Origin: an uncultured Comamonas sp.
GTDB taxonomy: Bacteria > Pseudomonadota > Gammaproteobacteria > Burkholderiales > Burkholderiaceae_C
Direction of reading: 5' to 3'
Assembly: GCA_902175065.1 (NCBI GenBank)
Contig: CABIIJ010000087.1
Location: 1-62,968, forward strand
DNA: 62,968 bases
The notes under the pieces were generated by a model, which was given only the letters and a program-made list of their open reading frames with translations, was not told where the DNA came from and made no database searches. Shown here piece after piece: positions 26,722 through 34,555 of the stretch (position 1 is the first letter of the stretch; each line of letters opens with the position of its first letter). The position numbers were made by a program, and so were the translations under genes.

Positions 26722-26735
26722 TTGACTCAAGTCAA
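26722..26735. promoter_or_regulatory. FNR/Anr-type box upstream of ccoN
   Basis: TTGAC-TCAA-GTCAA is an exact inverted repeat in its arms and a standard variant of the TTGAT-N4-ATCAA box. It overlaps the stop codon of ccoS (26732-26734). Its centre is about 62 bases from the ccoN start, a good distance for an oxygen-regulated activator. Confidence 0.7.
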
Positions 26736-26869
26736 TCCTCTCGAAGAATGCGCTCCCCCTCCTGTTCAACACTCTCAAATTGACCTCTGTGCACTGCCCA
26801 CCAAAGGGCCAATGCTATGAAAAACACCAATCCTACGGACAACGGGATGAGTAGATACAGAATATCCAT
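26732..26869 (-). CDS. ccoS: cbb3 oxidase maturation protein CcoS
   Basis: A 45-residue protein with one membrane span (MDILYLLIPLSVGLVFFIA, then LALWWAVHRGQFE) and an acidic tail. CcoS/FixS is needed to insert heme b and copper into the catalytic subunit. It starts 13 bases after ccoI, probably as one transcript. Its last codons contain the FNR-like box for ccoN. Confidence 0.92.
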   Translation of the reverse strand: MDILYLLIPLSVGLVFFIALALWWAVHRGQFESVEQEGERILRED

Positions 26870-26882
26870 CGCGCTTTCTCTC

Positions 26883-29324
26883 CTATGTCATCTCGCCACG
26901 CACCGCCACCGCAGCACCGCTGGCAACGGGGCCGCGGTCGGCTGCCGGTCCATCGGTTTTTTGCGCCAGGCGGGCAGCGTTGAGCACCACCCACAACGAA
27001 CTGGCGGCCATGCCCAGGCCGGCCAGCCACGGCGGCACCATGCCAAGTGCGGCAAACGGTACCGAGACAGCGTTATAGGCCATGGCCCAGCCCAGGTTCT
27101 GGCGCACGATGCGCAAGGTCTTGCGGGCGAACAGCAGGGCCTGCAGCACCTGCTGCAGATCCGTGCCAAGAATCACAAAATCCGAACGGGCCCGGGCCAA
27201 GGGAACGGCCCGGCCAAAGGCAAAGGAGACGTCTGCGCCAGCAAGCACCGGCCCGTCGTTGAGTCCATCGCCGACCATGCCGACCTGCTTGCCCTGGGCT
27301 TGCAAGGCCTGCAGCGCCGCCAGCTTGTCCTGCGGGCTGCAGGTGGCCTGGAATTCGGTAATCCCGACCTGGTGCGCGACCCGGGCGACGGCAGCCGGCC
27401 CGTCGCCGGAGAGCAGTTGTACCTGCACCCCGTGGGCCTGCAGCGCCTGCACCACCTGGGCGGCCTGGGGGCGCACGTTTTCCTGCAGCTCGAATGCGGC
27501 CAGGGGCTGTACCTGGGCGCCGTCTTCTTCCTCCACGGACAGGTAAACCGCCTGCGGCAAAGCCTGCGGCCAATGCCCGGCGGCGGCAAACGCCAGGGAA
27601 CCCAGCCGCACCCAGCGCGGCTGCCCTTGCCAGAGGCCGGCGCACTGCACCTGCGCCAGCAACCCCTGCCCGGCGAGTTCCTTCACCTGCAGCAACTGCC
27701 AGCCATCGGCACTTTCGGCCTGCGGCAGCGCCTGGACAGCGACCGAAACCGGGTGAATCGATTGCCGCGCCAGTGCCACGGCAAGACCTGAGCACCACGC
27801 CGGCAGGGCCGTGCCGTTGTAGGCATGGCTGGCTTGCACCGCCAGCCCCTCCTGCGTCAGGGTGCCGGTCTTGTCGAACACCAGTACCTGCACCTGGGCC
27901 AGGGCTTCCAGCCCTTGCAGATTGCGCACCAGCACGCCCTGGCGTGCCAGGGTGCCCGCGGCAGTGAGCATGGCCACCGGGGTGGCCAGGGACAAGGCGC
28001 AAGGGCAGGTCACAATCAGTACCACTGCGGCATAAAGCAGCCCCAGGCCCGGGTCCTGCGGCCACCAGTAAACGGCAGTGGCTGCGGCCAATAGCAAAAT
28101 TCCCAGCAAAAATGGCCCGGCCGCCTTGTCGGCCAGTACCGCCAGCCGAGGTTTCTGGGTGGAGGCGTGCTCGATCAGGCCGACGATTTGCGCAAACCTG
28201 GTTTCGTCGCCCAACGCCTGCACCTGGATTTCCACCACCGCACTCAGGTTGAAGCTGCCGGTGACGACACTGCTCCCCACGGTCTTGCTGACCGGACGCG
28301 ATTCGCCGGTGAGCAGCGCCTCGTCGGCCTGGGTGCGTCCGGCAACCAGAACGCCATCCACCGGGAACGCCTCGCCGGGCAGGATGCGCAGGATGTCGCC
28401 CACGGCCACGCGGCGCAGGGCGACACGCTCGAACCGGCCATCGTCCTGCCGACGCAGCACGCTTTCGGGCAGGCGGTTGAGTACGCCCTCCAGCGCCCCG
28501 GCAGTACGGTCACGCAGACGCACCTCCAGCCAGCGCCCGGCCAGCAGGAAGGCGGCGAACATGGACAGCGAATCGAAATACACCTCGCGGCCAAAGATGC
28601 CGTGCGGGTCGAACGTGCCCCAGCTGCTGATGACGAAGGTGATCGCCATGCCCAGGGCGACAGGCAAATCCATGCTGATGCGCCGCTGGCGCAAGTCCCG
28701 CCACGCACCGGAGAAAAACGGGCCGCAGGAGTAAAGCAGCATCGGAATGCAGATCAGCCAGGAGGCCCAGCGCAGCAGGGTTTCCATCTCCAGCGACAGG
28801 TCGCCGGGCTTGGCCTCGTAGGCCGGCCATGCGTACATCATGACCTGCATCATGCAGAACGTGGCCAGCAGCCAGCGCCAGAGCATTTTGCGCTGGTAGG
28901 CCTGGCGCAAGGTTTTTACGTGGGCATCCTGCGCCGGAATGGCGCGGTACCCCGCCCGGGCAATGGCGGCAAACCAGGCCGAGGGCGTGGTTTGCCGCGC
29001 ATCCCACACCACCCGCGCCCGGTGCGCGGCGGCAGAGACTTCCGCTTGCCGGATGCCGGGCGTGCGGCGCAACGCCTCTTCGATGGTCAGGGCGCACGTT
29101 GCGCAATACATCCCCTCCAGCACCACCTGAGAGTCCCAGACGGGAACCGTGGCCGGATCAAGCGAAGCCTGCGCAGGTGCCGCCCCGCCCAGGGGCTTGC
29201 CGAAACTGGGCCACTCCTGGGGGTCATCAAGCAAAAATTGCTCTTCGTGGTGCGGCGATCTGCGCTCTTCAGAGGCGAGGGAAGAAGAGCCTGTCAGCAA
29301 CGGGCTCTGAGGAAACATGGTCAT
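26883..29324 (-). CDS. ccoI: Copper-exporting P-type ATPase for cbb3 assembly
   Basis: An approximately 813-residue heavy-metal ATPase. A metal-binding domain with GMYCATCALTIE lies near residue 72. Eight membrane segments include the CPC ion site (VTCPCALSLATP), followed by the phosphorylation motif DKTGTLTQEG, the SIHPVSVA histidine-proline motif and GDGLNDGPVLAGADVS. CcoI (FixI) delivers copper for the oxidase CuB centre. The start is uncertain: ATGs lie at 29324, 29318 and further up (29342, 29345, 29363, 29366). The uppermost would overlap the FNR-like box, and none has a good ribosome site, so an early internal one is preferred. Confidence 0.92.
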   Translation of the reverse strand: MTMFPQSPLLTGSSSLASEERRSPHHEEQFLLDDPQEWPSFGKPLGGAAPAQASLDPATVPVWDSQVVLEGMYCATCALTIEEALRRTPGIRQAEVSAAAHRARVVWDARQTTPSAWFAAIARAGYRAIPAQDAHVKTLRQAYQRKMLWRWLLATFCMMQVMMYAWPAYEAKPGDLSLEMETLLRWASWLICIPMLLYSCGPFFSGAWRDLRQRRISMDLPVALGMAITFVISSWGTFDPHGIFGREVYFDSLSMFAAFLLAGRWLEVRLRDRTAGALEGVLNRLPESVLRRQDDGRFERVALRRVAVGDILRILPGEAFPVDGVLVAGRTQADEALLTGESRPVSKTVGSSVVTGSFNLSAVVEIQVQALGDETRFAQIVGLIEHASTQKPRLAVLADKAAGPFLLGILLLAAATAVYWWPQDPGLGLLYAAVVLIVTCPCALSLATPVAMLTAAGTLARQGVLVRNLQGLEALAQVQVLVFDKTGTLTQEGLAVQASHAYNGTALPAWCSGLAVALARQSIHPVSVAVQALPQAESADGWQLLQVKELAGQGLLAQVQCAGLWQGQPRWVRLGSLAFAAAGHWPQALPQAVYLSVEEEDGAQVQPLAAFELQENVRPQAAQVVQALQAHGVQVQLLSGDGPAAVARVAHQVGITEFQATCSPQDKLAALQALQAQGKQVGMVGDGLNDGPVLAGADVSFAFGRAVPLARARSDFVILGTDLQQVLQALLFARKTLRIVRQNLGWAMAYNAVSVPFAALGMVPPWLAGLGMAASSLWVVLNAARLAQKTDGPAADRGPVASGAAVAVRGEMT

Positions 29325-29352
29325 AGCGTTGCGGGGCCGCATCATAAACGGT

Positions 29353-29366
29353 TTGACGCGCATCAA
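29353..29366. promoter_or_regulatory. FNR/Anr-type box between ccoI and usp
   Basis: TTGAC-GCGC-ATCAA matches the FNR/Anr consensus in both arms. It lies between the divergent ccoI and usp genes and could serve either or both. For usp the box centre is about 90 bases before the start codon; for ccoI it lies immediately upstream of the start codons chosen here. Confidence 0.65.
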
Positions 29367-29448
29367 GCCAGCTGGGCAAAGGCAGCCTAAGCTGCTAAGG
29401 TATTCATAGCGCCATCGGTGCCCTTTTATTCACTCAGGAGGATCTTGC

Positions 29449-29892
29449 ATGTATGAACGTATTTTGGTGACCACGGACGGCTCGGCCCTGTCCGACAAGG
29501 CCGTACAAAGCGCCCTGTCCCTGGCCAAGCTCAGTGGTGCGACGCTGATTGTCCTGCGGGTCATCCCCCGCTACCCCCGCAGCTACCTTGAAGGCGGGGC
29601 GACGGTGGACATCAGCGAAATCAAACGCATCGAAGCCCAGTGGACCACCCAGGCCCAGGCGCAACTGTCCGCCATCAAGGCCGAAGGCAAGGGCATGGGC
29701 GTGACCGTCAAGACCACCATTGCCAAATCGGATCTGGTGGCCGAGTCGATCATCGCCACCGCCGACAAGCAGGAAGTGGATCTGATCGTCATGGCCTCGC
29801 ACGGGCGCAAGGGCATCAAGCGCCTGCTGCTGGGCAGCGAAACCCAGCATGTGCTGACCCATTCGGCCAGGCCCATCCTGGTGCTGCGATAA
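29449..29892 (+). CDS. Universal stress protein UspA family
   Basis: The 147-residue cytoplasmic protein carries the ATP-binding type motif GRKGIKRLLLGSETQHVLTHS in the last third (G-2x-G-9x-G-S/T pattern). AGGAGGAT precedes the ATG at ideal spacing. Proteins of this family support survival under oxygen limitation and starvation; the upstream FNR-like box and the neighbouring cbb3 genes suggest oxygen-dependent expression. It is followed by a strong terminator. Confidence 0.92.
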   Translation: MYERILVTTDGSALSDKAVQSALSLAKLSGATLIVLRVIPRYPRSYLEGGATVDISEIKRIEAQWTTQAQAQLSAIKAEGKGMGVTVKTTIAKSDLVAESIIATADKQEVDLIVMASHGRKGIKRLLLGSETQHVLTHSARPILVLR

Positions 29893-29898
29893 GCACGC

Positions 29899-29931
29899 AA
29901 AAACGGCTTCCCGACGGAAGCCGTTTTTTTT
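29899..29931 (+). terminator. Intrinsic terminator after usp
   Basis: CGGCTTCC-CGAC-GGAAGCCG at 29904-29923, preceded by A and followed by eight T. Confidence 0.88.
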
Positions 29932-29951
29932 GCACTATAAAAATAAAACAA

Positions 29952-30029
29952 TAGCTTTTTCCGCTGGAAAATAAAGGATTTCAATATGTTTTGTATTTGA
30001 AATGCCGATGAATAAAGTGGAAAAAGCTA
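29952..30029. repeat. Palindromic repeat copy D (best-conserved arms)
   Basis: TAGCTTTTTCCGCT (29952-29965) and AGTGGAAAAAGCTA (30016-30029) are inverted with 13 of 14 matches. The inner part pairs GGATTTCAA with TTTGAAAT-type sequence. It lies between the usp terminator and the lgt stop codon. Confidence 0.7.
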
Positions 30030-30041
30030 TGAATTTAACAA

Positions 30042-30854
30042 TCATCCCTCTTCGCGGCGGCTGGCCCACAGCCACAGCGCCACGCCCGCCAGCACCATGG
30101 GCACGCACAGCCACTGCCCCATGCTCATGCCCAGCGAGAGCAGGCCCAGGAAGTCGTCCGGCTCGCGGAAATACTCGGCCACGAAGCGCAGGCTGCCATA
30201 GCCGACCAGGAAGGCCGCCGCCACCTGCCCCGGCTTGCGCGGGCCACGGGCATACCACCACAGCAGCACGAACAGTAGCAGCCCTTCCAGCAGGAACTGG
30301 TAGATCTGCGACGGGTGGCGCGGCTGCAGGCTGCCGCTGTGCGGGAAGACCATGGCCCAGGGCAGATCGGCGCTGGCAAAACGCCCCCACAGCTCGCCGT
30401 TGATGAAGTTGCCCACCCGCCCCGCCGCCAGCCCGGTGGGCACGCAGGGGGCAACGAAATCGGCCACCTGCAGCCAGGGCCGCCGGCGCGAACGGGCGAA
30501 CCACAGCATGGCCGCAATCACGCCGAGCAGCCCGCCGTGAAAGCTCATGCCGCCCGTCCACACCGCGAAGATTTCCAGCGGATGGCTCAGGTAGTAATCC
30601 GGTTTGTAGAACAGGCAATAGCCCAGCCGCCCGCCGGCGATCACGCCCAGCACGCCCAGGAACAAGATGTCCTCCACGTCCTTGCGGCTCCAGGCCTGGT
30701 CCGGGGGCAGGCTGGCAAACGCCGGGTGCTGCAAGCGCCGCAGCCCCAGCAGCATGAACAGGCCGAACGCGGCCAGGTAAGTCAGGCCATACCAGTGCAC
30801 GGCCAGCGGCCCCAGTTGGATGGCAACGGGGTTGATTTCCGGGTAGATCAGCAT
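30042..30854 (-). CDS. lgt: Prolipoprotein diacylglyceryl transferase
   Basis: The 270-residue inner-membrane enzyme has seven membrane segments and transfers diacylglycerol to the lipobox cysteine, the first step of lipoprotein maturation. The signature [18 protein letters not shown] is near residue 140, after the SFHGGLLG motif near 100. The start at 30854 ([15 protein letters not shown]) matches the family; a longer reading frame upstream was rejected. Confidence 0.95.
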   Translation of the reverse strand: MLIYPEINPVAIQLGPLAVHWYGLTYLAAFGLFMLLGLRRLQHPAFASLPPDQAWSRKDVEDILFLGVLGVIAGGRLGYCLFYKPDYYLSHPLEIFAVWTGGMSFHGGLLGVIAAMLWFARSRRRPWLQVADFVAPCVPTGLAAGRVGNFINGELWGRFASADLPWAMVFPHSGSLQPRHPSQIYQFLLEGLLLFVLLWWYARGPRKPGQVAAAFLVGYGSLRFVAEYFREPDDFLGLLSLGMSMGQWLCVPMVLAGVALWLWASRREEG

Positions 30855-30891
30855 GGCGCCAGTCCCTTCGACGTTGAATGTGGAATGTGCA

Positions 30892-31644
30892 TTACCGGCT
30901 GCTGCGCTGGCGCAGCGCTTCGTACAGGCACACGCCGCTGGCCACGGAAACATTTAGGCTTTCCACCGCGCCGCACATGGGGATGTGGATCAGGCTGTCG
31001 CAGGTCTTGCGCGTGAGCTGGCGCATCCCGTCGCCCTCCGCCCCCAGCACCAGGGCCACCGGGCCGGTGAAATCGGCGGCAAACAGGCTTTGCGGCGCAT
31101 CGCCGCTGGTGCCGATGATCCAGATGTTGCGCTCCTTCAACTCATTCAAGGTGCGGGCCAGATTGGTCACCATGAAGTACGGCACCGTCTCGCTGGCCCC
31201 GCTGGCCACCTTGGCCACGGTCGCGCTGATCCCGGCAGCGTGGTCTTTGGGGGCGATGACCGCATGGACGCCTGCGCCATCCGCCACGCGCAGGCAGGCA
31301 CCCAGGTTGTGCGGGTCGGTCACACCGTCGAGCACCAGCAGCAGGGGGTTGCGCACGCCCCGGGCCTCCAGGTCGTCCAGCAGGTCGTCCAGCGACTTCT
31401 GCTGCACCAGGGCCTCGACCCGCGCTGCCACCCCCTGGTGTCCATGGCTGCCGGCCAGTTTGGCGATGCGCAGGGCGTCGGCCTCGATCAGGCGCACCCC
31501 GGCCTCGCGGGCACGTTCGAGGAATTGGCGCATCCGGGCATCGCGCCGGGTGGCTTCGTAATAGACCTCCACAATGGTTTGCGGAGCAGTTTTCAGGCGA
31601 ACGCCTACGGCATGAAAGCCAAACAGAACTTTGGGGGAAGACAT
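30892..31644 (-). CDS. rlmB: 23S rRNA (guanosine-2'-O)-methyltransferase, SpoU family
   Basis: The 250-residue enzyme methylates G2251 of 23S rRNA. It has an N-terminal substrate-binding domain (KVLFGFHAV) and the SpoU catalytic domain with motif 1 [16 protein letters not shown], motif 2 [12 protein letters not shown] and motif 3 [15 protein letters not shown], together forming the AdoMet trefoil knot. It lies 37 bases upstream of lgt on the same strand. Confidence 0.95.
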   Translation of the reverse strand: MSSPKVLFGFHAVGVRLKTAPQTIVEVYYEATRRDARMRQFLERAREAGVRLIEADALRIAKLAGSHGHQGVAARVEALVQQKSLDDLLDDLEARGVRNPLLLVLDGVTDPHNLGACLRVADGAGVHAVIAPKDHAAGISATVAKVASGASETVPYFMVTNLARTLNELKERNIWIIGTSGDAPQSLFAADFTGPVALVLGAEGDGMRQLTRKTCDSLIHIPMCGAVESLNVSVASGVCLYEALRQRSSR

Positions 31645-31695
31645 AGGGGCAGCATTATCAGATAAGTTCTTGGGGCATCGCTTCGGCCCTACACT

Positions 31696-31757
31696 GGCGG
31701 ACTTTTCATTTTTTCCGCCCTGGACCTGCCCGGCTACCCGCTGGGCAGGCCTTTTTT
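31696..31757 (+). terminator. Terminator-like hairpin in the sstT leader
   Basis: Two hairpins precede sstT: GGCGGA/TCCGCC (31696-31719) and CCTGCCC/GGGCAGG (31725-31749), the second followed by CCTTTTTT. The T-run ends one base before the ATG at 31759. A full intrinsic terminator directly against a start codon suggests transcription attenuation in the leader, or marks the end of something unseen with the real sstT start at 31777. Confidence 0.6.
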
Positions 31758-31758
31758 A

Positions 31759-32994
31759 ATGATCGGCACCCCCATCATGCTTCATCGTCCCTTGCTGCGC
31801 TGGGTACAGCGCACCAGCATCGTCACGCAAATCGTCATCAGCCTGATCCTGGGCACCCTGCTGGCCCTCTTTTGGCCCGAGGCTGCGGCCCGCGTTGAAA
31901 TCCTGGGCACGCTGTTCATCTCGGCACTCAAGGCCGTTGCGCCCATTCTGGTGTTCATCCTGGTGATCTCCGCCATCAGCAACCAGCAGCCGGGGCAGAC
32001 CACCCAGCTCAAACCAATTCTGGCGCTCTACCTGATCGGTACCCTGAGTGCCGCCATCGTGGCCGTCGTCGCCAGCATGGCACTGCCCTCCACCCTGATA
32101 CTGAAAGATGCCGCCAGCGGCATGGCGGCCCCCGGCGGCATCAGCGAGGTGCTGCTGCAAGTGCTCAAGAACGCCGTGGACAACCCCGTCAATGCCCTGC
32201 TCCACGCCAATTACATCGGCATTCTGGTCTGGGCTGTCGGCGTGGGTATCGCACTGCGCCAAGGTGCGGAGCACACCCGGCAGGTGATGGCCGACTTTTC
32301 CCACGGCATCACCCTCATCATTCAAGCCGTCATCCGTCTGGCACCCTTGGGCATCTTCGGCCTGGTGGCCTCCACCATCGCCACCACAGGCACCAAGGTA
32401 CTGGCCGGTTACGCCCACCTGCTGATGGTGCTGATCGGCTGCATGTTGTTCATCGCCTTCTTCGTCAATCCCGCCATCGTGTGGTGGAAGATCCGCCGCA
32501 ACCCCTATCCGCTGGTGCTGATGTGCCTGCGCGAAAGCGGCGTCACCGCCTTCTTCACCCGCAGCTCGGCGGCCAACATCCCGGTGAACATGGGCATCGC
32601 CAAGCGCCTGAACCTCGACCCGACCACCTGCGGCGTCGCCATTCCCCTGGGGGCCACCATCAACATGGCGGGCGCGGCCATCACCATCAGCGTGCTGACC
32701 CTGGCGGCGGCGCACACCCTGGGCATCAGCGTGGACATTCCCACCGCCATCCTGCTGTGCGTGGTTTCGGCCGTCTGCGCCTGCGGGGCGTCGGGGGTGC
32801 CCGGCGGCTCGCTGCTGCTGATTCCGCTGGCCTGTTCGCTGTTCGGCATCTCCAACGACGTGGCCATGCAGGTCGTGGCCGTGGGCTTCATCATCGGCGT
32901 GCTGCAGGACTCGGCAGAAACCGCCCTGAACTCGTCGACCGACATCATCTTCACGGCAGCCGCCTGCATGGCGCAGGAAAAACAGCAGGGCTGA
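31759..32994 (+). CDS. sstT: Serine/threonine:sodium symporter
   Basis: The 411-residue member of the dicarboxylate/amino acid:cation symporter family has eight to nine membrane segments and the re-entrant loop motifs [23 protein letters not shown] and [16 protein letters not shown] typical of SstT. It imports serine and threonine with sodium. Two ATGs are possible, at 31759 and 31777 ([14 protein letters not shown]); the latter fits homologues better and leaves room for the upstream terminator-like hairpin. Neither has a clear Shine-Dalgarno sequence. Confidence 0.93.
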   Translation: MIGTPIMLHRPLLRWVQRTSIVTQIVISLILGTLLALFWPEAAARVEILGTLFISALKAVAPILVFILVISAISNQQPGQTTQLKPILALYLIGTLSAAIVAVVASMALPSTLILKDAASGMAAPGGISEVLLQVLKNAVDNPVNALLHANYIGILVWAVGVGIALRQGAEHTRQVMADFSHGITLIIQAVIRLAPLGIFGLVASTIATTGTKVLAGYAHLLMVLIGCMLFIAFFVNPAIVWWKIRRNPYPLVLMCLRESGVTAFFTRSSAANIPVNMGIAKRLNLDPTTCGVAIPLGATINMAGAAITISVLTLAAAHTLGISVDIPTAILLCVVSAVCACGASGVPGGSLLLIPLACSLFGISNDVAMQVVAVGFIIGVLQDSAETALNSSTDIIFTAAACMAQEKQQG

Positions 32995-33016
32995 AACCCC
33001 GTACCCCACTCACATG

Positions 33017-33051
33017 AAAAAAGGCTCTGCATTGCGGCAGAGCCTTTTTTT
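33017..33051. terminator. Bidirectional terminator after sstT
   Basis: GGCTCTGC-ATTGCG-GCAGAGCC flanked by six A and seven T serves the convergent sstT and DUF3297 genes. Confidence 0.88.
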
Positions 33052-33067
33052 CATGCGCCGACGGCGA

Positions 33068-33319
33068 TCAATCGCGGTAATACGCCTCCACGCTGCCCTT
33101 GAGCTTGATCAGCAGGGGCCGGCCCTTGCGATCCAGCGTCTTGCCCGCGGGCACCTTGACCCAGCTTTCGCTGATGCAGTATTCCTCCACATCCTGGCGC
33201 TCCTGGCCGTTGAAGCGGATTCCGACATCGTGTGCAAACACGGCGGCAACGAAATGAGGGCTGCGCGGGTCGATCGAAAGATGGTCTGGCAGCTCTGGGC
33301 GTGAAGTGGGTTCTGTCAT
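33068..33319 (-). CDS. DUF3297 family protein
   Basis: An 83-residue soluble protein with conserved stretches LSIDPRSPHF, VGIRFNGQERQDVEEYC and WVKVPAGKTLDRKGRPL, which I recognise as DUF3297. Function unknown. It is a single gene between the sstT terminator and the tRNA-Pro gene. The 210 bases upstream of it hold no further gene; its own promoter and that of the tRNA should lie there. Confidence 0.85.
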   Translation of the reverse strand: MTEPTSRPELPDHLSIDPRSPHFVAAVFAHDVGIRFNGQERQDVEEYCISESWVKVPAGKTLDRKGRPLLIKLKGSVEAYYRD

Positions 33320-33529
33320 GGCAACAAGGGTTGAACGAAATAGGTAAAGGCCGCGATTCTAAGAAAATATGCGGAAACCAATGAAACACCTGAATTACAA
33401 TTGCAGGCTTCCTGCTTTTGGCTGCATGTGGTGCCCGTGGCTCCACGATCGGCCCAGGGAGCTTGGCCTCTTTCCGGGTTGGCGCTTCTTTTTTTGGATG
33501 CCTGATCCAGTATATAATAGCGGTCTTGT

Positions 33530-33606
33530 CGGCGTGTAGCGCAGCCTGGTAGCGCACTTGCATGGGGTGCAAGGGGTCGCGAGTTCGAATCCCGCCACGC
33601 CGACCA
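33530..33606 (+). tRNA. tRNA-Pro(GGG), copy 1
   Basis: 77 bases fold as a cloverleaf: acceptor CGGCGTG/CACGCCG, anticodon loop ATGGGGT (anticodon GGG) on stem CTTGC/GCAAG, T-loop TTCGAAT, and an encoded CCA end. A TATAAT -10 box lies at 33513-33518. An identical copy is at 34113-34189 on the other strand. Confidence 0.95.
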
Positions 33607-33615
33607 TTGATTCCT

Positions 33616-33650
33616 AAAAGGCCAACACTTGCGTGTTGGCCTTTTGTTTT
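33616..33650 (+). terminator. Terminator after tRNA-Pro copy 1
   Basis: AAAAGGCCAACAC-TTGC-GTGTTGGCCTTTT, a perfect 13-bp stem, followed by GTTTTTC. Confidence 0.85.
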
Positions 33651-33692
33651 TCTTACCTGTATTTTTCTGCTACGTCACGAAAGTTTTATTCC

Positions 33693-34046
33693 ATGATTGA
33701 AGGCTTGATTACCGGACGCCTGACGACCGACCCCAGCGAACGCACCGACCGCTTCGGCAAAACCTTCATGGTTGCCCGGATGCGGGCCACCGTCGGCGAC
33801 GGCAACCTGCGCCCCAATGCCGGCACCGAAACCCCCAGCAGCCTGTTTGTGAACGTGGTCGCCTTCGACCCCGTGCCCTGCAAGCAGTTGCTGGATCTGC
33901 AGGAGGGCGACATCGTCTCCATCGTCGGCCCCCTCACACCCAAGGTCTGGACGGACAAGCAGGGGGCCAGCTACCCCGCACTGGACGTCGTGGCGTACCG
34001 CGTACTGGGATTGCCCGCTCACGTTCATGCGGCTGAATTTGCCTGA
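33693..34046 (+). CDS. Small OB-fold single-stranded DNA-binding-like protein
   Basis: The 117-residue protein begins MIEGLITGRLTTDP and contains FGKTFMVARMRATVG, FVNVVAFDP and GDIVSIVGPLTPKVWTDKQG, which is the OB-fold pattern of SSB and PriB, but without the long acidic C-terminal tail of the main SSB. It may be an accessory SSB or a PriB-like protein; I cannot choose. The start at 33693 fits the family N-terminus; 20 upstream in-frame codons lie across the tRNA terminator. It is enclosed by two identical tRNA genes in inverted orientation. Confidence 0.78.
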   Translation: MIEGLITGRLTTDPSERTDRFGKTFMVARMRATVGDGNLRPNAGTETPSSLFVNVVAFDPVPCKQLLDLQEGDIVSIVGPLTPKVWTDKQGASYPALDVVAYRVLGLPAHVHAAEFA

Positions 34047-34073
34047 ACCGACTCTGCCGTCCGCAAAATGGAA

Positions 34074-34108
34074 AAAAGCCCTTGGATTTAAAAAATCCAA
34101 GGGCTTTT
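34074..34108. terminator. Bidirectional terminator between the OB-fold gene and tRNA-Pro copy 2
   Basis: AAAAGCCCTTGGATTT-AAA-AAATCCAAGGGCTTTT is a perfect 16-bp stem with A and T ends, serving the convergent OB-fold gene and tRNA. Confidence 0.9.
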
Positions 34109-34112
34109 CAAT

Positions 34113-34189
34113 TGGTCGGCGTGGCGGGATTCGAACTCGCGACCCCTTGCACCCCATGCAAGTGCGCTACCAGGCTGCGCTACACGCCG
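34113..34189 (-). tRNA. tRNA-Pro(GGG), copy 2
   Basis: The reverse complement is identical over all 77 bases, including CCA, to the copy at 33530-33606. It has its own -10 box, TATAAT, at 34199-34204 on the minus strand. The flanks differ from those of copy 1, so the duplication is confined to the tRNA. Confidence 0.95.
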
Positions 34190-34207
34190 AAGCTGACAAT
34201 TATAAGC

Positions 34208-34229
34208 GGTAAAAATCCAGGTTTTTACC
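34208..34229. terminator. Hairpin after ihfA
   Basis: GGTAAAAA-TCCAGG-TTTTTACC, an 8-bp perfect stem directly past the ihfA stop and overlapping the promoter of tRNA-Pro copy 2. Probably the end of the thrS-ihfA transcription unit. Confidence 0.5.
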
Positions 34230-34240
34230 AACAACCGCAC

Positions 34241-34552
34241 TTATGACGCCGCGTGCATCAGTTCCTTGCACTTGGCGCTGGCATGGAAGGTGACCACACG
34301 GCGGGCGGCGATGGGCACCAGTTCGCCGGTACGCGGATTGCGCCCGGGGCGCGGGGCCTTCTCGCGCACCTGGAAATTGCCCAGGCCGGAGAGTTTCACA
34401 TCCTCGCCGCGCACCAGGGTCTGGCAGATCAGGTCGAAAAAAGCATCGACCACCACTTTGGCCTCGCGCTTGTTCATGCCCATTTGCTCAAAAAGCAGAT
34501 CGACCAGTTCGGCCTTGGTCAACGCACCCGCTTCAAAATTTTCTTCGGTCAT
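34241..34552 (-). CDS. ihfA: Integration host factor subunit alpha
   Basis: The 103-residue DNA-bending protein of the HU/IHF family contains LTKAELVDLLFEQMG, GEDVKLSGLGNFQVREK and the beta-arm RPGRNPRTGELVPIAAR with its intercalating proline. Its place three bases after pheT, as in the E. coli pheST-ihfA operon, identifies it as IhfA and not HU or IhfB. Confidence 0.94.
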   Translation of the reverse strand: MTEENFEAGALTKAELVDLLFEQMGMNKREAKVVVDAFFDLICQTLVRGEDVKLSGLGNFQVREKAPRPGRNPRTGELVPIAARRVVTFHASAKCKELMHAAS

Positions 34553-34555
34553 GGC

